Made by a program: the position numbers and the translations under genes. Positions 21,690-32,109 of a stretch of 64,000 nucleotides of DNA are shown in pieces (within the stretch, counting starts at the first letter, position 1; each line of letters begins with the position of its first letter). Source of the stretch: Blastocladiella emersonii ATCC 22665 (Eukaryota; Blastocladiomycota; Blastocladiomycetes; Blastocladiales; Blastocladiaceae); the NCBI GenBank assembly GCA_025594325.1, contig JANHCV010000007.1:1798001-1862000 (forward strand), written 5' to 3'. The notes under the pieces are model-generated. The model saw nothing but the letters and a program-made list of their open reading frames with translations, did not search any database and was not told the origin of the DNA.

Positions 21690-21790
21690 TCCTCGACCGG
21701 TTACCTCTCCATCCATCCCGTCTCTGAGCGTTCCTGAGCGTCCTGTCCGACTCGTCTGAGTGTAAGTTGCTACTTTATTCCTGCCCTCGG

Positions 21791-22495
21791 TCACGCGCTT
21801 CGTTTCTTCTTGCCCGCAGACGATGACCCGCCCTGCGCCTGGATCACCTGCAACTTGCGCTGAATCTCCTGCCTCGCGGCGTCGAAGTCGTGCACGACCT
21901 CGATCGGGATGCGCTTGGAGAAGGACAGCTCGGGCCCGTGGCCCGGGCGGAAGAAGGCCACGTTGAAGTGGTGCAGCACGCGGTTCACGCGCGGCGCGAA
22001 CATGCGCGCCTGGTCCATGGTCCGCTGGTAGTCGGCGCGGAACTGTAGCGCGACCAGCAGCGCCGCGCACGCTGCGAACAGGACGCGCAGGTAGTACGTC
22101 ATGCGTGTCGCGGGCGCCGAGGAAGAGGTGTCGGCCAGGAAGCCGCCGTGCAGGCCGATGCAGAGGCCGGCGACGAGGACGGCTTGGGCGACTACGTTAT
22201 GGCGAGGTGAGGATCAGGGAGGGTCCAGAGGATGGGGGAGCGAGGACCGTACTGCGGTACTTTCGCCTCCGCTGCCGAAAGTAGGTGACGTTGGACCGCA
22301 GCCGCTCCTCGAACACGGCGAGGTCTAGATGTTCATCTGCCGTGAGCACTCATCCCGTAGCTTGCAGTCTTCATCATCGAACCGACCTCGTGCAGACGAT
22401 GGGGGCGGGACGTGAACTTGCGGCTCGATCCCGGCAACCGTCGCCGACGTCGTGGCGCGGCCGACCGACGAGTGCCGCACATGGTCGGCGATCAT
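21791..22495 (-). CDS. Spo7/NEP1-R1-like phosphatase regulatory subunit
   Basis: Proposed exons 22387-22495, 22247-22324 and 21791-22191 give 195 residues. The protein has a charged N-terminal helix (DLAVFEERLRSNVTYFRQRRR), two hydrophobic helices around residues 70-85 and 100-117, and then FAPRVNRVLHHFNVAFFRPG. That last stretch resembles the F-x-P-R-T-N-x-x-L-R-x-F-N motif of Spo7, which partners the Nem1 phosphatase to control lipin at the ER/nuclear membrane. The tail is basic (GKKKRSA). The introns use weaker donors (GTCGGT, GTCCTC) but are 62 and 55 nt and keep frame. The start is supported by a TGCAACGTCATC leader element 6 nt upstream. Family assignment is from memory of short motifs, hence moderate confidence. 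Confidence 0.62.
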
Positions 22496-22501
22496 GGTGT
22501 T

Positions 22502-22513
22502 GATGACGTTGCA
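22502..22513 (-). promoter_or_regulatory. TGCAACGTCATC leader element
   Basis: Variant of the TTGCAACGYATC element, 6 nt upstream of the proposed Spo7-like start codon. It supports the choice of the distant ATG at 22495 over the internal one at 22102. Confidence 0.35.
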
Positions 22514-22683
22514 GGTACTGTACAGAGCTTCGTTATGCGGTGTTCAAGGGAGGGGAAGGGGAAAGCGGAGGGGGTTGTGGCGGCGGCGCCGGCGCGACCG
22601 CGAGTGGGCGTCGCTCGCTTGCATCACCTCAACTGTTCTCCGCGACCCGGGCAACCAAAACTGACGGACACTTTCGATTCACG

Positions 22684-23303
22684 TTACAACCACGCCGGAT
22701 GCTCGGTCGGGATCCGTACGAGATCCGTGTCAAAGAGCTCAATGAACTGCTCGTTGAGGAGGCGGACCTTGGGCCCGGCGTACCGGCGGTACTCTTCAAA
22801 GATGCTGGTGAGGTTCCACCGCTGCAGCTTGCGCAGGCACCCGACGACGGTACCCGTGCGGTGGCGGCCGAGGTTGCACATGATGATGAGCGGGTAGTTG
22901 CGCGGGTTGAGGACCACCTCGAGCGCCTCGAGCACAATCTCCTCGGACACGGGGTCCCACGCGTTCACGGCGGTCGCGACCGACAGGTGCTCGAGCTGGA
23001 TCTCCTGGTCGTCGATGAAGTTGAGGCTACACGCGACAAACGGGGTCAGCGGTGCGCGTGGGCTGGCCTGGTCGCGAAGGGAACGCACAAGCGCTGGTTG
23101 GGCTCCTCGGGCGCGAGCCACACGATGGTCTTGAGCCCGAGCTTCTCGAGGAACGGGAAGTTGAGCTCGTTGGGCTGGCCCGACCGGTACAGGTCGTCCT
23201 CGATCATGCCAAAGTTCTACACACCCGCCGCGGGGTTGGCTTCCCGCCATCGCGCGTCCATCCGAGGAGCGCCTACCAGTGGTGGGATAAAATACTGCGA
23301 CAT
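22684..23303 (-). CDS. OCA1: Oca1-type dual-specificity phosphatase
   Basis: Atypical protein tyrosine phosphatase of the Oca1/Siw14 group; Siw14 itself cleaves inositol pyrophosphates. Exons 23277-23303, 23089-23216 and 22684-23026 give 165 residues. The 9-residue first exon (MSQYFIPPL) joins to [20 protein letters not shown], then PEEPNQRF, then [13 protein letters not shown], matching the family across both junctions. The catalytic loop is C-N-L-G-R-H-R-T-G near residue 105, a C-x5-R signature, followed by [20 protein letters not shown]. Introns are 60 and 62 nt. It is shorter than yeast Oca1 because the N-terminal extension is missing. The divergent heme lyase gene starts about 230 bp away. 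Confidence 0.88.
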
Positions 23304-23531
23304 GGCGGTTGCATCAAGTTGCGTGGGTGCGTGATTGCTGGATGTGATGGGTTGAGGAGGAGAAAGGCCGACGCGTCGACGCGCGCAGTGGCGCAACGGA
23401 CGTGGCAGGGCGCCCGCGTGACCACTGCCCATCGGGCAATCCCGCGATGCGAGCGGGGGCAACACGCTCGGCCTCGGCGGCCGATCCAAACGGCTCTCGC
23501 TCTCCAACCAAATCAACAAAGACTCTTTGCC

Positions 23532-24284
23532 ATGAACCCACCCGCCGAGTGCCCCATGCATCAGAAGGCCGCCGCCGCCGATGCCGCGCCCGCCGCCGCG
23601 CCGGCCAAGTGCCCCGTGAACCACGGCCAGGGACCAGCAGCAGCAACCCCTGCACCGGCGGCGGCCAAGTGCCCCGTCAACCACGGCCAGACGACCACGT
23701 CGATCACGGGCGAGCCGCTGAACCCGCTCAACAACATGCCGCACCTGGCCGACACGCCGCAGCCGGACCAGGAGCTCCCTCTGCCAACGGACCGCGTCGA
23801 GTCGTCGATCCCGAGCGGCGACGGCGCGCGGTGGATGTACCCGAGCCCGCAGCAGTTCTACAACGCGCTGCGGCGCAAGGGGTGGGAGACGCCCGAGGAC
23901 CACATCGAGGTCATGGTCGACATCCACAACCACCTGAACGAGGAGGCGTGGGGCGAGATTCTCGGCTGGGAGTCGGCGCACCGCGAGGAGTGTGCGACCC
24001 CCAAGCTCCTGCGTCTGCGCGGCCGGCCCAACGACTGGTCGCCCAAAGCCATGTTCGCGCACTACTTCCGCGGCGCGCCCGCGCCCTTCGACCGCCACGA
24101 CTGGTTCGTCGACCGGTGCGGCCGCGAGGTCCGCTACGTCATCGACTACTACGCGGGACCCGATGAGGGCGACCAGCCCGTCTTCTTCCTCGACGTGCGC
24201 CCCGCTATCGACTCGCCGTCCGCCGCGTTTGACCGCATGCGCGCCGCCGCGAGCAAGTGGTTTGGCGGCGCCTCGAAGCAGTAG
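23532..24284 (+). CDS. CYC3: cytochrome c heme lyase (holocytochrome c synthase)
   Basis: Mitochondrial intermembrane-space enzyme that attaches heme to apocytochrome c. It has 250 residues in one exon. Three Cys-Pro motifs sit in the N-terminal Ala/Pro-rich region (CPMH near residue 7, CPVNH near 29 and near 48), the heme-regulatory type found in this family. The conserved core follows: MYPSPQQFYNALRRKGW, then HIEVMVDIHNHLNEEAWGEI, holding the histidine of the H-N-x-x-N-E heme-handling motif, then PNDWSPKAMFAHYF, HDWFVDRCG and RYVIDYY. The ATG at 23532 is the first in frame. Confidence 0.95.
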   Translation: MNPPAECPMHQKAAAADAAPAAAPAKCPVNHGQGPAAATPAPAAAKCPVNHGQTTTSITGEPLNPLNNMPHLADTPQPDQELPLPTDRVESSIPSGDGARWMYPSPQQFYNALRRKGWETPEDHIEVMVDIHNHLNEEAWGEILGWESAHREECATPKLLRLRGRPNDWSPKAMFAHYFRGAPAPFDRHDWFVDRCGREVRYVIDYYAGPDEGDQPVFFLDVRPAIDSPSAAFDRMRAAASKWFGGASKQ

Positions 24285-24388
24285 TCGTCGTCGCCGTCGA
24301 CTTTAGCTCAATATACGTGTGACCCTTAGCTAGCTAGCAACAGAGTGGATGGTATCATTTGGTTTCACGCCTCGTTCCCCCAATCAAG

Positions 24389-27300
24389 TCAAGACTCGCC
24401 CACGTCCGCCACCGTCGGCAGCAGCAGCCGCGCGGTCCCCGACTCGTCGATGGGCGAGCCCGCCCCGACCGTCTCCGTGTCGGACGCGACGCTGCGCACG
24501 TCGCCGTTGGACACGATGGCCGCTTCGCCGCGCTGGCTCGTCGCTGCCGCGGTATCGGCTTGACTCTGGCTCGCGCTCGTCCGTATCGCCTGCGGCTGCG
24601 GTTTCACCGGCGCCGCGGCGGCGGCAGCGGCAGCGGCCTGCGCGGCCTTCCAGTACTCGAAATTGGCGCGCAGCTGGCCGATGGGCACGGGGATGGGCAG
24701 CACGGCGTGCAGGGCCTCGTACAGCGGGAGCACGACCCACGTCATGAACCCGACCTGCGACCCGGCCAGGTTGGGTGCAGCCGAGTCGCAGTACGGCGAG
24801 ATGGGGAGGCCGAGCCGCCGCTCCTCGTCGCCCTGCGCAAAGAACTCGGCCACGATCCGGTCGATCCATTCGCGGTAGATGGGCACTACGCACGAGCGGG
24901 GGTGTTAGCGTGCGTGATCGTGGCTCGAGAGAGGTAAAGAAAACGTACGGTCTTTGGTCGGATTCGCGACATCGCTGGCCTTGATGACCATCTTGAGCAT
25001 CATGGTGCGGTCGGCGGGCACGTCAGCGTTGAGGCAGTCCATGCGGGTCTTCCACTGGGTGAGCAGCTCGGCCTGGAGCTTGAGGTCGGTGGCGAGGACC
25101 AGGTCGATGACGAGGTCGCGGAACGCGCGGCGCTGCTGGTCGGGCCAGTCCGCCGTAAAGTTGAACTCGGGCCGGTGCATGACGGCGAAGGCGGTCGCGA
25201 GATGGTGCTGCTCGAGCACGCTGCGGTCGTTGTACAGGATCGCCCTTGCGTCGCCCGTGGCGATCAGGAACACGTTGCTGACGCCCGGGTGCGCGTGGTC
25301 GTGGATCACCGCCGCAAAGTACAGCGCGGCGCGCTCCAGGTCCGACACCGCGTCGCGCAGCCGGTCGCACGTCGCCGACAGCACGTGGCACCCGTGCAGC
25401 ACGTCGCACGCGTGCGTCGAGTTGTGGTACGGCACGGCGGACGAGTACCCGCGCTCCAGCGCGTGCACGCAGCGCAGGAACTTGTCGGCGGGGATCCGCA
25501 GCGACTCGAACAGGCCCTCCCGCGCAAACAGCGTCGCGGCCAGCGACAGCAGCGGCATTCCCTGCGTCGACTCGGCGAAATCGAAGATGGGCCAGTTCCA
25601 TTCCAGTACCGCGTCGAAGAAGGTCGTCAGCTTCGAGAAGTCGAGAACCGCGCCCGTCGTGAACCGAAGCAGCGTCACCTGGCCCGTCACTGGGTCGAGC
25701 GTCGCCGTCACGAGCTGCTGCTCCGTCGCGGTCGCGGCCGCGGGCCTGGCCGTGTCGAGCGGCGCCATGGCCGCGGCCGAGATGGGCCCGCTACCCTGCC
25801 GCAGCTTGTCGGTAGCCGTCGTCGACTCGGACCCGGCGGCCGACGCCGACGGGAAGTTGACCTGCGAGATGGACCCGGGTTTTGAGGACGCGGACAGGAA
25901 CCCGCTAGTGGTCGCGGTCGCGGCGCTCGCGAGGGCCGCGCCGGCCTTGACGCGGGCGTTGTTGGCGAGCGCGGCGCGGGCCATGGACGACGGCGTCGCT
26001 GTTGTCGCCGTCGTTTCGGACCCCGACGGGGCCGCGCGCGGGAGGACCATCTGCGACGCGCGCGGCATGACCTCGTTCTGGACCCACTTTTCCTGGTCCT
26101 CGTCGAGCAGCGGGGCCGTGGTCGCCGCGGTCCCTGCGCGCGTGTGCCCGCCGTTCGCGGCGACGACCGAGGCGCGGTCCGCTGCGGTCCCGCCGCCAAG
26201 CGCGACGGACGCCGACGAGGGCAAGAACTCGGGGACCATGGGGTTGGACGACTGGACGAGCTTGAGGATATGACTGAGCGCCGTGACGAGTGCGTGGTCG
26301 AGTTTCGGGTCCGCGAGCGTCTCGCGGAGAATGCCCACAGCCTTCTCGAGCGGGCTCGACAGGTCGAGGTTGGTCGCGACCACGGGCGCCATGCGGTACG
26401 CCATGAGCTGCTGGTACAGCTTGGTCGAGTTGCGCACGTAGAACTGGCTGCGGTAGAAATCGTCGCGCGCGCGCCGCTCCGTCTCGTACGTGAACGCCGC
26501 CACGGTCACGAGCACCAGGAACGTCAGCGCGCCCACGAACGCGTAGTCGGCGACCAAACTTGATACGGACGGCCACGGGTACACGGCGGCGCCCGCGACC
26601 ATGAACAGCGCCCACGCGGCCGCGCCCGCGAGGAGAAAGTGCGTGAACCGGACGCGCAGGAGGAGCGTGGTGACCGTGGTTCCGACGACGAACAGGAACC
26701 CGGCCTTGTGCAGCGACCCGCGCTGGACCGGCGCGCCGAGGTCGACGAGGATCATGGTGTGCACGATGACGCCGCCGAGGACCTGCGCGAGCAGGACCGC
26801 GACCGAGAGCCACGGCATGGCCGCGGCGCGCCGCGTCTCGCCCATTAGCAGCGACGCGCCGAGCGCGGCCACGTGCACGGCGAGCAAGAGCAGCGGACTC
26901 CCCACGCTCACGTACATGGAGTGGTGCGCCTGCAGCGACACGCCCTCGAGCGCCGACAGCGCGATGGACGCCGCGGCCGCGATCCCGACGTACAGCTGCC
27001 ACCCGCGGAGCGCCTTCTCGGTCAGCTCGCGGTTGAACTCGTGCTCGATGACGGGGTTCTACACGGGCGAGGCGGTGCGATGCGGGTAAGTCGTGCGTCG
27101 TGGATCGTGGGAGACGAGGGCCATGGCCGGACTCGATGGCCGGTGGCCAAAAATACTCGAGGACCGAGAATACAGCCAGTGGCCACCGATCCAGGCTCGG
27201 GCGAAGCGCAGGGCAAGCGTCAGCACGCGTACCTTGAACGTGAGATGGACGCGCGAGATCTGGTGCGCGAACGTCGCGGGCTTGTCCATGGCCTCGGCGG

Positions 27301-28417
27301 CGCCGTTGGCCGCGAGCGACCCGCGGCGCAGCGACGCGGCGCTGCTGGGCATCGGCTTGACGGGATCCGCGCTGCCGCCGCCCTGCTTGAGCGACCCGTC
27401 GGTGCTGTTGGCGCGGGCCGCGGCGGCCGCGCTGTACACGGCGTTCATGCTGGCCGTCGACAGCGGGACCGGGACCACGTTCGGCGAGTACTTGGCGATC
27501 GACCCGCGCCGGCCCACGCCTGCGCTTGTGTGCGCGAGCGTGGCCGCCGGCATCGACCCGCGCCGGCTCGGTGGCGGTTGGTGCGTCATGGGCATCCCGA
27601 CGAGCCCGGACTTGACGGCGGCGGGCGCGTGGTGCGCGTTGGGTTGGTGGTGGGGTATACTCGAGGCGCTGGCCGAGGTGGTGGTGGCCGAGGTCGGGTG
27701 CGAGTTCACTGACGCGACCGAGGGCGTCGATGGCGGGAGCGACTGCTGCTGGGCGAGCGGGGATCGCCTGCGGTCGGCGGCAGCGCGCGCGGTGCGCGGG
27801 GACGCGGGGACGGCCGGTTCGAGTTTCGGCGACGCGGGCGGGGTGCTGCCGCGCGACGACGACGGGGCGGGGGACGACGCGAGGGGGTCGGCAGCGGCGG
27901 CGCCGTCGTGGATGAGCGGACGCGACGAGTGTCGATGGTCGTGCGGGGAAGAGGAGGAGGGGGTCGCGGACGCCGGTAGCGGAGAAACTCGCGCAGGAGT
28001 GCTCGCGGCAGTCGCGAAAAGGGCAGGGTCGGGCTCTCCCGGCGCAGCGGAGGTGGTGCGGGTCGGCGGCGACGGGGTGGTCGCGGCAGCGGAGGCAGGT
28101 GCGCGGTGGGACACAGGCGGCGGCGACGCGAATGAAGAAGGTGCCGGCTGCCGTGGTTGCGGCGGCGGCGGTGCGGGTGCGGCGAGCGGCTCTTTGTCGA
28201 GGAGGAGGAGGCCGTCCTCGTGCGCGGGCAGGAGGCGACTTGCCGTCTCCCAACCGCTGACGCTGGCGGTCTCATCGACATCGTCCTGCGCCTTGTTGTC
28301 GAGATCACCGCCAAGCGCGCGCGCCGCGGTCCATGCTGCAAGCGCGTCGTGCCGCGCGCTCTCATTGTTGTTATTGCTGTGCGAGGCGGTGGTGGTGCGG
28401 GACGTGGGCTCCGACAT
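24389..28417 (-). CDS. six-pass membrane cyclic-nucleotide phosphodiesterase
   Basis: Class I phosphodiesterase hydrolysing cAMP and/or cGMP. Exons 27233-28417, 24949-27058 and 24389-24885 give 1,263 residues. Residues 1-395 are a disordered Ser/Pro/Ala-rich region with several RRGS sites (possible PKA targets). About six hydrophobic helices follow within residues ~415-590, then a linker and a long Ser/Ala-rich insertion. The catalytic domain has YHNSTHACDV (H-N-x-x-H), HDHAHPG (H-D-x-x-H-P-G), the late metal Asp in KASDVANPTKD and, after the last intron, YREWIDRIVAEFFAQGDEER. Introns are 174 and 63 nt. The membrane part has no retinal-binding seventh helix that I can see, so it is not a rhodopsin fusion. 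In a zoosporic fungus cGMP could serve zoospore phototaxis, but nucleotide specificity is unknown. Confidence 0.9.
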
Positions 28418-29288
28418 GGCGAAGAGGTGGGTGGTGGGGCGCGAGAGGGCACGGTGATCGGATCGATCGGGGCGGCGACGGCGGCGGTGGCAGTGTTGCG
28501 CGCGGCGCGTGTCCCGCACCAGCGAGGAAGAGGCGGACGGCAGCGCGCGGCAAGGATGAGCCACGGTGATGTGGCGGCTGTGTCGCGGAGCGAGCATCGG
28601 CCGACGCGCCTGCTACACGCACGTGGAGGCGCGCCGTGCCTCCCCCGCGAGTTCCTTTCGCTGCGGCAATACTAGTCCTCCTGAAAGCGGACCCTCCCTC
28701 GCGACGACGCATCCGCTGCGCGCTCACCGGATCACCACGGTCGGTCGGCACCGCGCCTCTCGCTCACTCCTCGCAGCGCTGCAGCGTTGTTGCAGACAGT
28801 GGAGGGTGGGAGATGCGGGTGAGGAGAGATTCGATCGAGTTCCCACCCGGCCTTGTGCGGGGAAGGCGGTTGAGGCGGGCGTGGGACACGCGCCGCGCCC
28901 GGCGACGCGTCAGTCACGTGGGGGCCGTGTTTCGCGCGGGAGACACGCGCGCCGCCGCCGTGTCCGCGCCGTGTTCTCGCGTCCGCCGCCTCGGTCGGTT
29001 GTGGGTGCGAGATGTGGGTGCGACCACGTTTGTTGAGAAAATGGCACCTGAACCAGTGCCGCCAGGCCGGCGTCGGCAAGCTGCGAGTTTGCGACCGCTG
29101 GTCGACGATCGGGTCATCAGCTCGCTCGGCTTCGTCGACTCGCGCAAGGATCCGGCTTCACGGTCAGAGCCCCCTGTACCGGCAGTCGACAAGGTGATGG
29201 ATGATGGCCTCGCATCGCGTCGCGGTGGTGAAAGCGGCGCGCCGATCGCCGCGCCCATCCGCGCCCCCCCACCCGACCCCGCCCTGCC
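28418..29288. other. divergent promoter region
   Basis: About 870 bp between the divergent phosphodiesterase and beta-propeller-like genes. No gene, RNA or repeat seen. Confidence 0.45.
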
Positions 29289-32069
29289 ATGGATTCCTCG
29301 CCCCACCATGAACCGTGCCCGTTCCGACTCCCTGCAGGCGCCTCGGTGGCCGCCTTCAAGGAGTTTCTCGCGCTCAGGCAGGTCGACTGCGCCGTCGAGG
29401 TGCTGGCCGCCGACTCGGCGCGCATGGGGCAGTGCTGCGGCATGCTGCAGTTCCCGTCGCTCGACATGATGCTGCGCGCCTTCAAGGACGTGGCCCTCGC
29501 CGACTACCGCGACGGCGCCCTGCACGTCCGCGTCGAGCTGTGCGCCCCGCTGTTCCTCGCCTGCCACCTGCCGCGCCTCGAGTTCGTCCTGCCCGAGGGC
29601 GACGACTCGCTCGTCGACAGCAAGGTCACCAAGACCCTGCACGACATCGCCAACATGGTCAAGTCCGCCTTCCGCCGCCTCCCGCCCGGCGCTCCGCTCC
29701 TCGGCATCGTCCGCAAGTCCGACGGCATGTGGCCCTACGACCCCAACGCCGGGCGCACCGTCGTCGTCCTCCTCAACCACAACGACGCTGCCAAGCGGCT
29801 CGCTAGAGATATCAAGATCCCGCGGCTCGGCGACCCGCGCCGCATCGAGGGCACCCGCACCTGCTTCCCGCCCGTGCCCGCTGTCCATGGGCGCCGCAAC
29901 CACCATCAGCACTCCCCGCCGTCGGGCGCTCCGGCGGCGGCTCCTCCTGCCGCAGGAGCGTCGGCTGCGTCGACCGCCGAGCACTCTCCCGTGCCGTCGG
30001 CGCGACCGACTGGCCCGGTCTCGGCTCCGTCCTCAGCGTCGACGGCGACGTCCGCCGCCGCACCACCACCTCCGCCACAACCTCCCGCAGCCCAGTCCTC
30101 TCCAAAACGGCCCCGCCCCGCCGACACCCACCCCTCCCCACCCCCTCCCTCTGAGACCGCCAACAAGCGCCGCCGCATCACCCCCACCCTGCTCCCACCG
30201 AACGCCGCCTTCAACGCAAACCTCCTGTCGCTCGCCCCGCCGCGCACCAGCGACCCCGCCGCCGCCGCCGCTCCTTCCGACACCCCCGCCGACGTCGGCC
30301 TCGAGTACACGCTGTTCGCCGAGTCGGAGCGCCGCGCGCACCGCCCGCGGTCCGTCCCCAACACCTTTGCGCACGACGTGTTCGCCGACGTCCGGTTCAC
30401 GGTCCTCCCGCAGATCCTCGCCTTCGACGCGGCCGCCGACCGCGGGCCCGAGAACTGGCACGAGACGGCGCATATCGCGTACGCCGCGCTCGCACAGCAT
30501 AAGTTGCCGCCCGGCGCGACGGCGGTCGCGTTCGGGCCGCGCGTACTGGCCGGCCCCGTCGAGGAGGAGAAGGAGGAGAAGGAGGAGAAGGAGCTCGACG
30601 ACGCGGCCGAGAAGGCGGCGTCCGAGGAAGCCGACACGGAGGCGACCGACACTGAGCCCGCCGCCTCAGCGTCCGCCGCCCCTCCCCGCCCTCCCCAACC
30701 GCCGCAACCGCGGAACCCCGACGGCTCGGCGATGCACTCGGTGTACGTCGCGTGCGGCGGTCCGACGCTGATGCGGTTTACGTCCCTCCTGTTCCCGGGC
30801 CGGCACCCGGCCAACCAGCAGCTCCTCGACGACACGGCGGCGCGCGCGCGCGTCGGGACCCACGGCCGCCTGCACTTTGACCTGCGCGCCGCGCCCACCA
30901 TGCACCGCCGCATCGACGCCGTGTTCTTCGACCCGGCGCTCCCGCCGTTCCGCGCGCCGCGCAACGGTACGGGTGGGGGTGAGAGCGGTGCCGACGAGGG
31001 GCCCGTCGACCCGCCGCGCCCGCTGATCCCCGGCGGCGCCGTCGTCACCTGGGAACGCTCGATCCCGCCGCAAGGCATGGACGAGCGCGTGCCCGACGAG
31101 GTCGGCGTGTTTGCCGGCGCAGACCTCGCGCACGTCGCGCGGCTCAACCTGTTCCGCATCGAGCAGCTCGACCGCGCGCTGACCTGCGTCGACGCGGGTG
31201 CCGGCCACGTTATCGTGGGTGACGACGCCGGCGGGGTGTCGGTGTGGGTTCTCGCGGACCTCGCACGGCGACATGCCGCGGGCGACGCGGCCGCGGCGGT
31301 GGCGGGCGGGGTCGACCCCAAGTTCCACGTCGAGCTCGTCGGCCACGAGCGCGTCGTCGCCGTCAGCGCGCGCGTGCGGCACGGCGAGGTCGTGTATTTC
31401 ATTGCCACGCCCACGACGCTGTTTCTGTGGAAGGGTACGTCGGTCCCTGAGGTCCTGGTACGCTCTACTCCCTCCCGCCATCTTTGCCGCCATCTCTAAC
31501 CCGCCGAGCCGTCTAGTTCCGCGACACGGACTCGTGCATCCACGCCATGACCGTGAGCGACGAGGGCCTGGCGGTGCTCATGGTGCTGGACGCGCAGATC
31601 CACTACTACGTACCGCGGTCGTCGCCGCTCATGCGGTACTGGAAGCACGAGTTTGACCTCGGGCCCACCGCGCCGCCGCTCAAGATCCGGTTCGACCCCG
31701 CGAAACCCAGCATGTTCGCGGTTCTCCATGGCGGCGAGATTACGCTGTGGGACATCAACACGGTACGCCTTTTGCTCCTGCACTATCGCGACGCGGTGAA
31801 GCTCACAAGCGAGCGTGTAGGTCAAGGGCATCTTCATGCGGCACATCAACAAGGCCGTCCTCGACTTTGACGTGGTGCACCCGGTCTCGCGGCGGTCAAC
31901 GGGCGGGCCCGAGGCCGCGGCCGCCGCGGCACACCACTTTGTGACGGTCGGGCACGGCGGTGGGACCGAGTTTGGCGTGAACGACCCCAAGTCGCGGCGC
32001 GGGAAGCCGGCGCTGACCCTCTTCCGGCCCAACGACCTCGTGTACGCGTCGCTGAGCAAGCAGCAGTGA
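29289..32069 (+). CDS. uncharacterised beta-propeller-like protein
   Basis: Exons 29289-31457, 31517-31762 and 31821-32069 give 887 residues; all phases fit, with 59- and 58-nt introns. The N-terminal 185 residues form an ordered domain I do not recognise (AFKEFLALRQVDCAVEVLAA, then MVKSAFRRLPPGAPLLGIV). A Pro/Ser/Ala-rich linker follows, then an acidic Glu/Lys repeat near residues 420-450. The C-terminal third looks like WD-type blades: GHVIVGDDAGGVSVWVL, VYFIATPTTLFLWKG and MFAVLHGGEITLWDINT, each ending in the W-D-like turn. No function can be assigned. The C-terminal domain suggests a scaffold. The SF3B3 gene converges on it, with stops 41 bp apart. Confidence 0.75.
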
Positions 32070-32109
32070 AATAATAGAAGCGACCTCACATCATATATTA
32101 CCCCAAAAA

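Noticed and set aside
21791-22102. Internal ATG at 22102 as the start of the Spo7-like protein
   Set aside because: The frame continues upstream with a first membrane helix and a charged helix typical of the family, so the internal ATG would truncate it.
26540-27058. Rhodopsin fused to the phosphodiesterase
   Set aside because: About six hydrophobic helices are visible and no helix with a retinal-binding lysine context precedes the catalytic domain.
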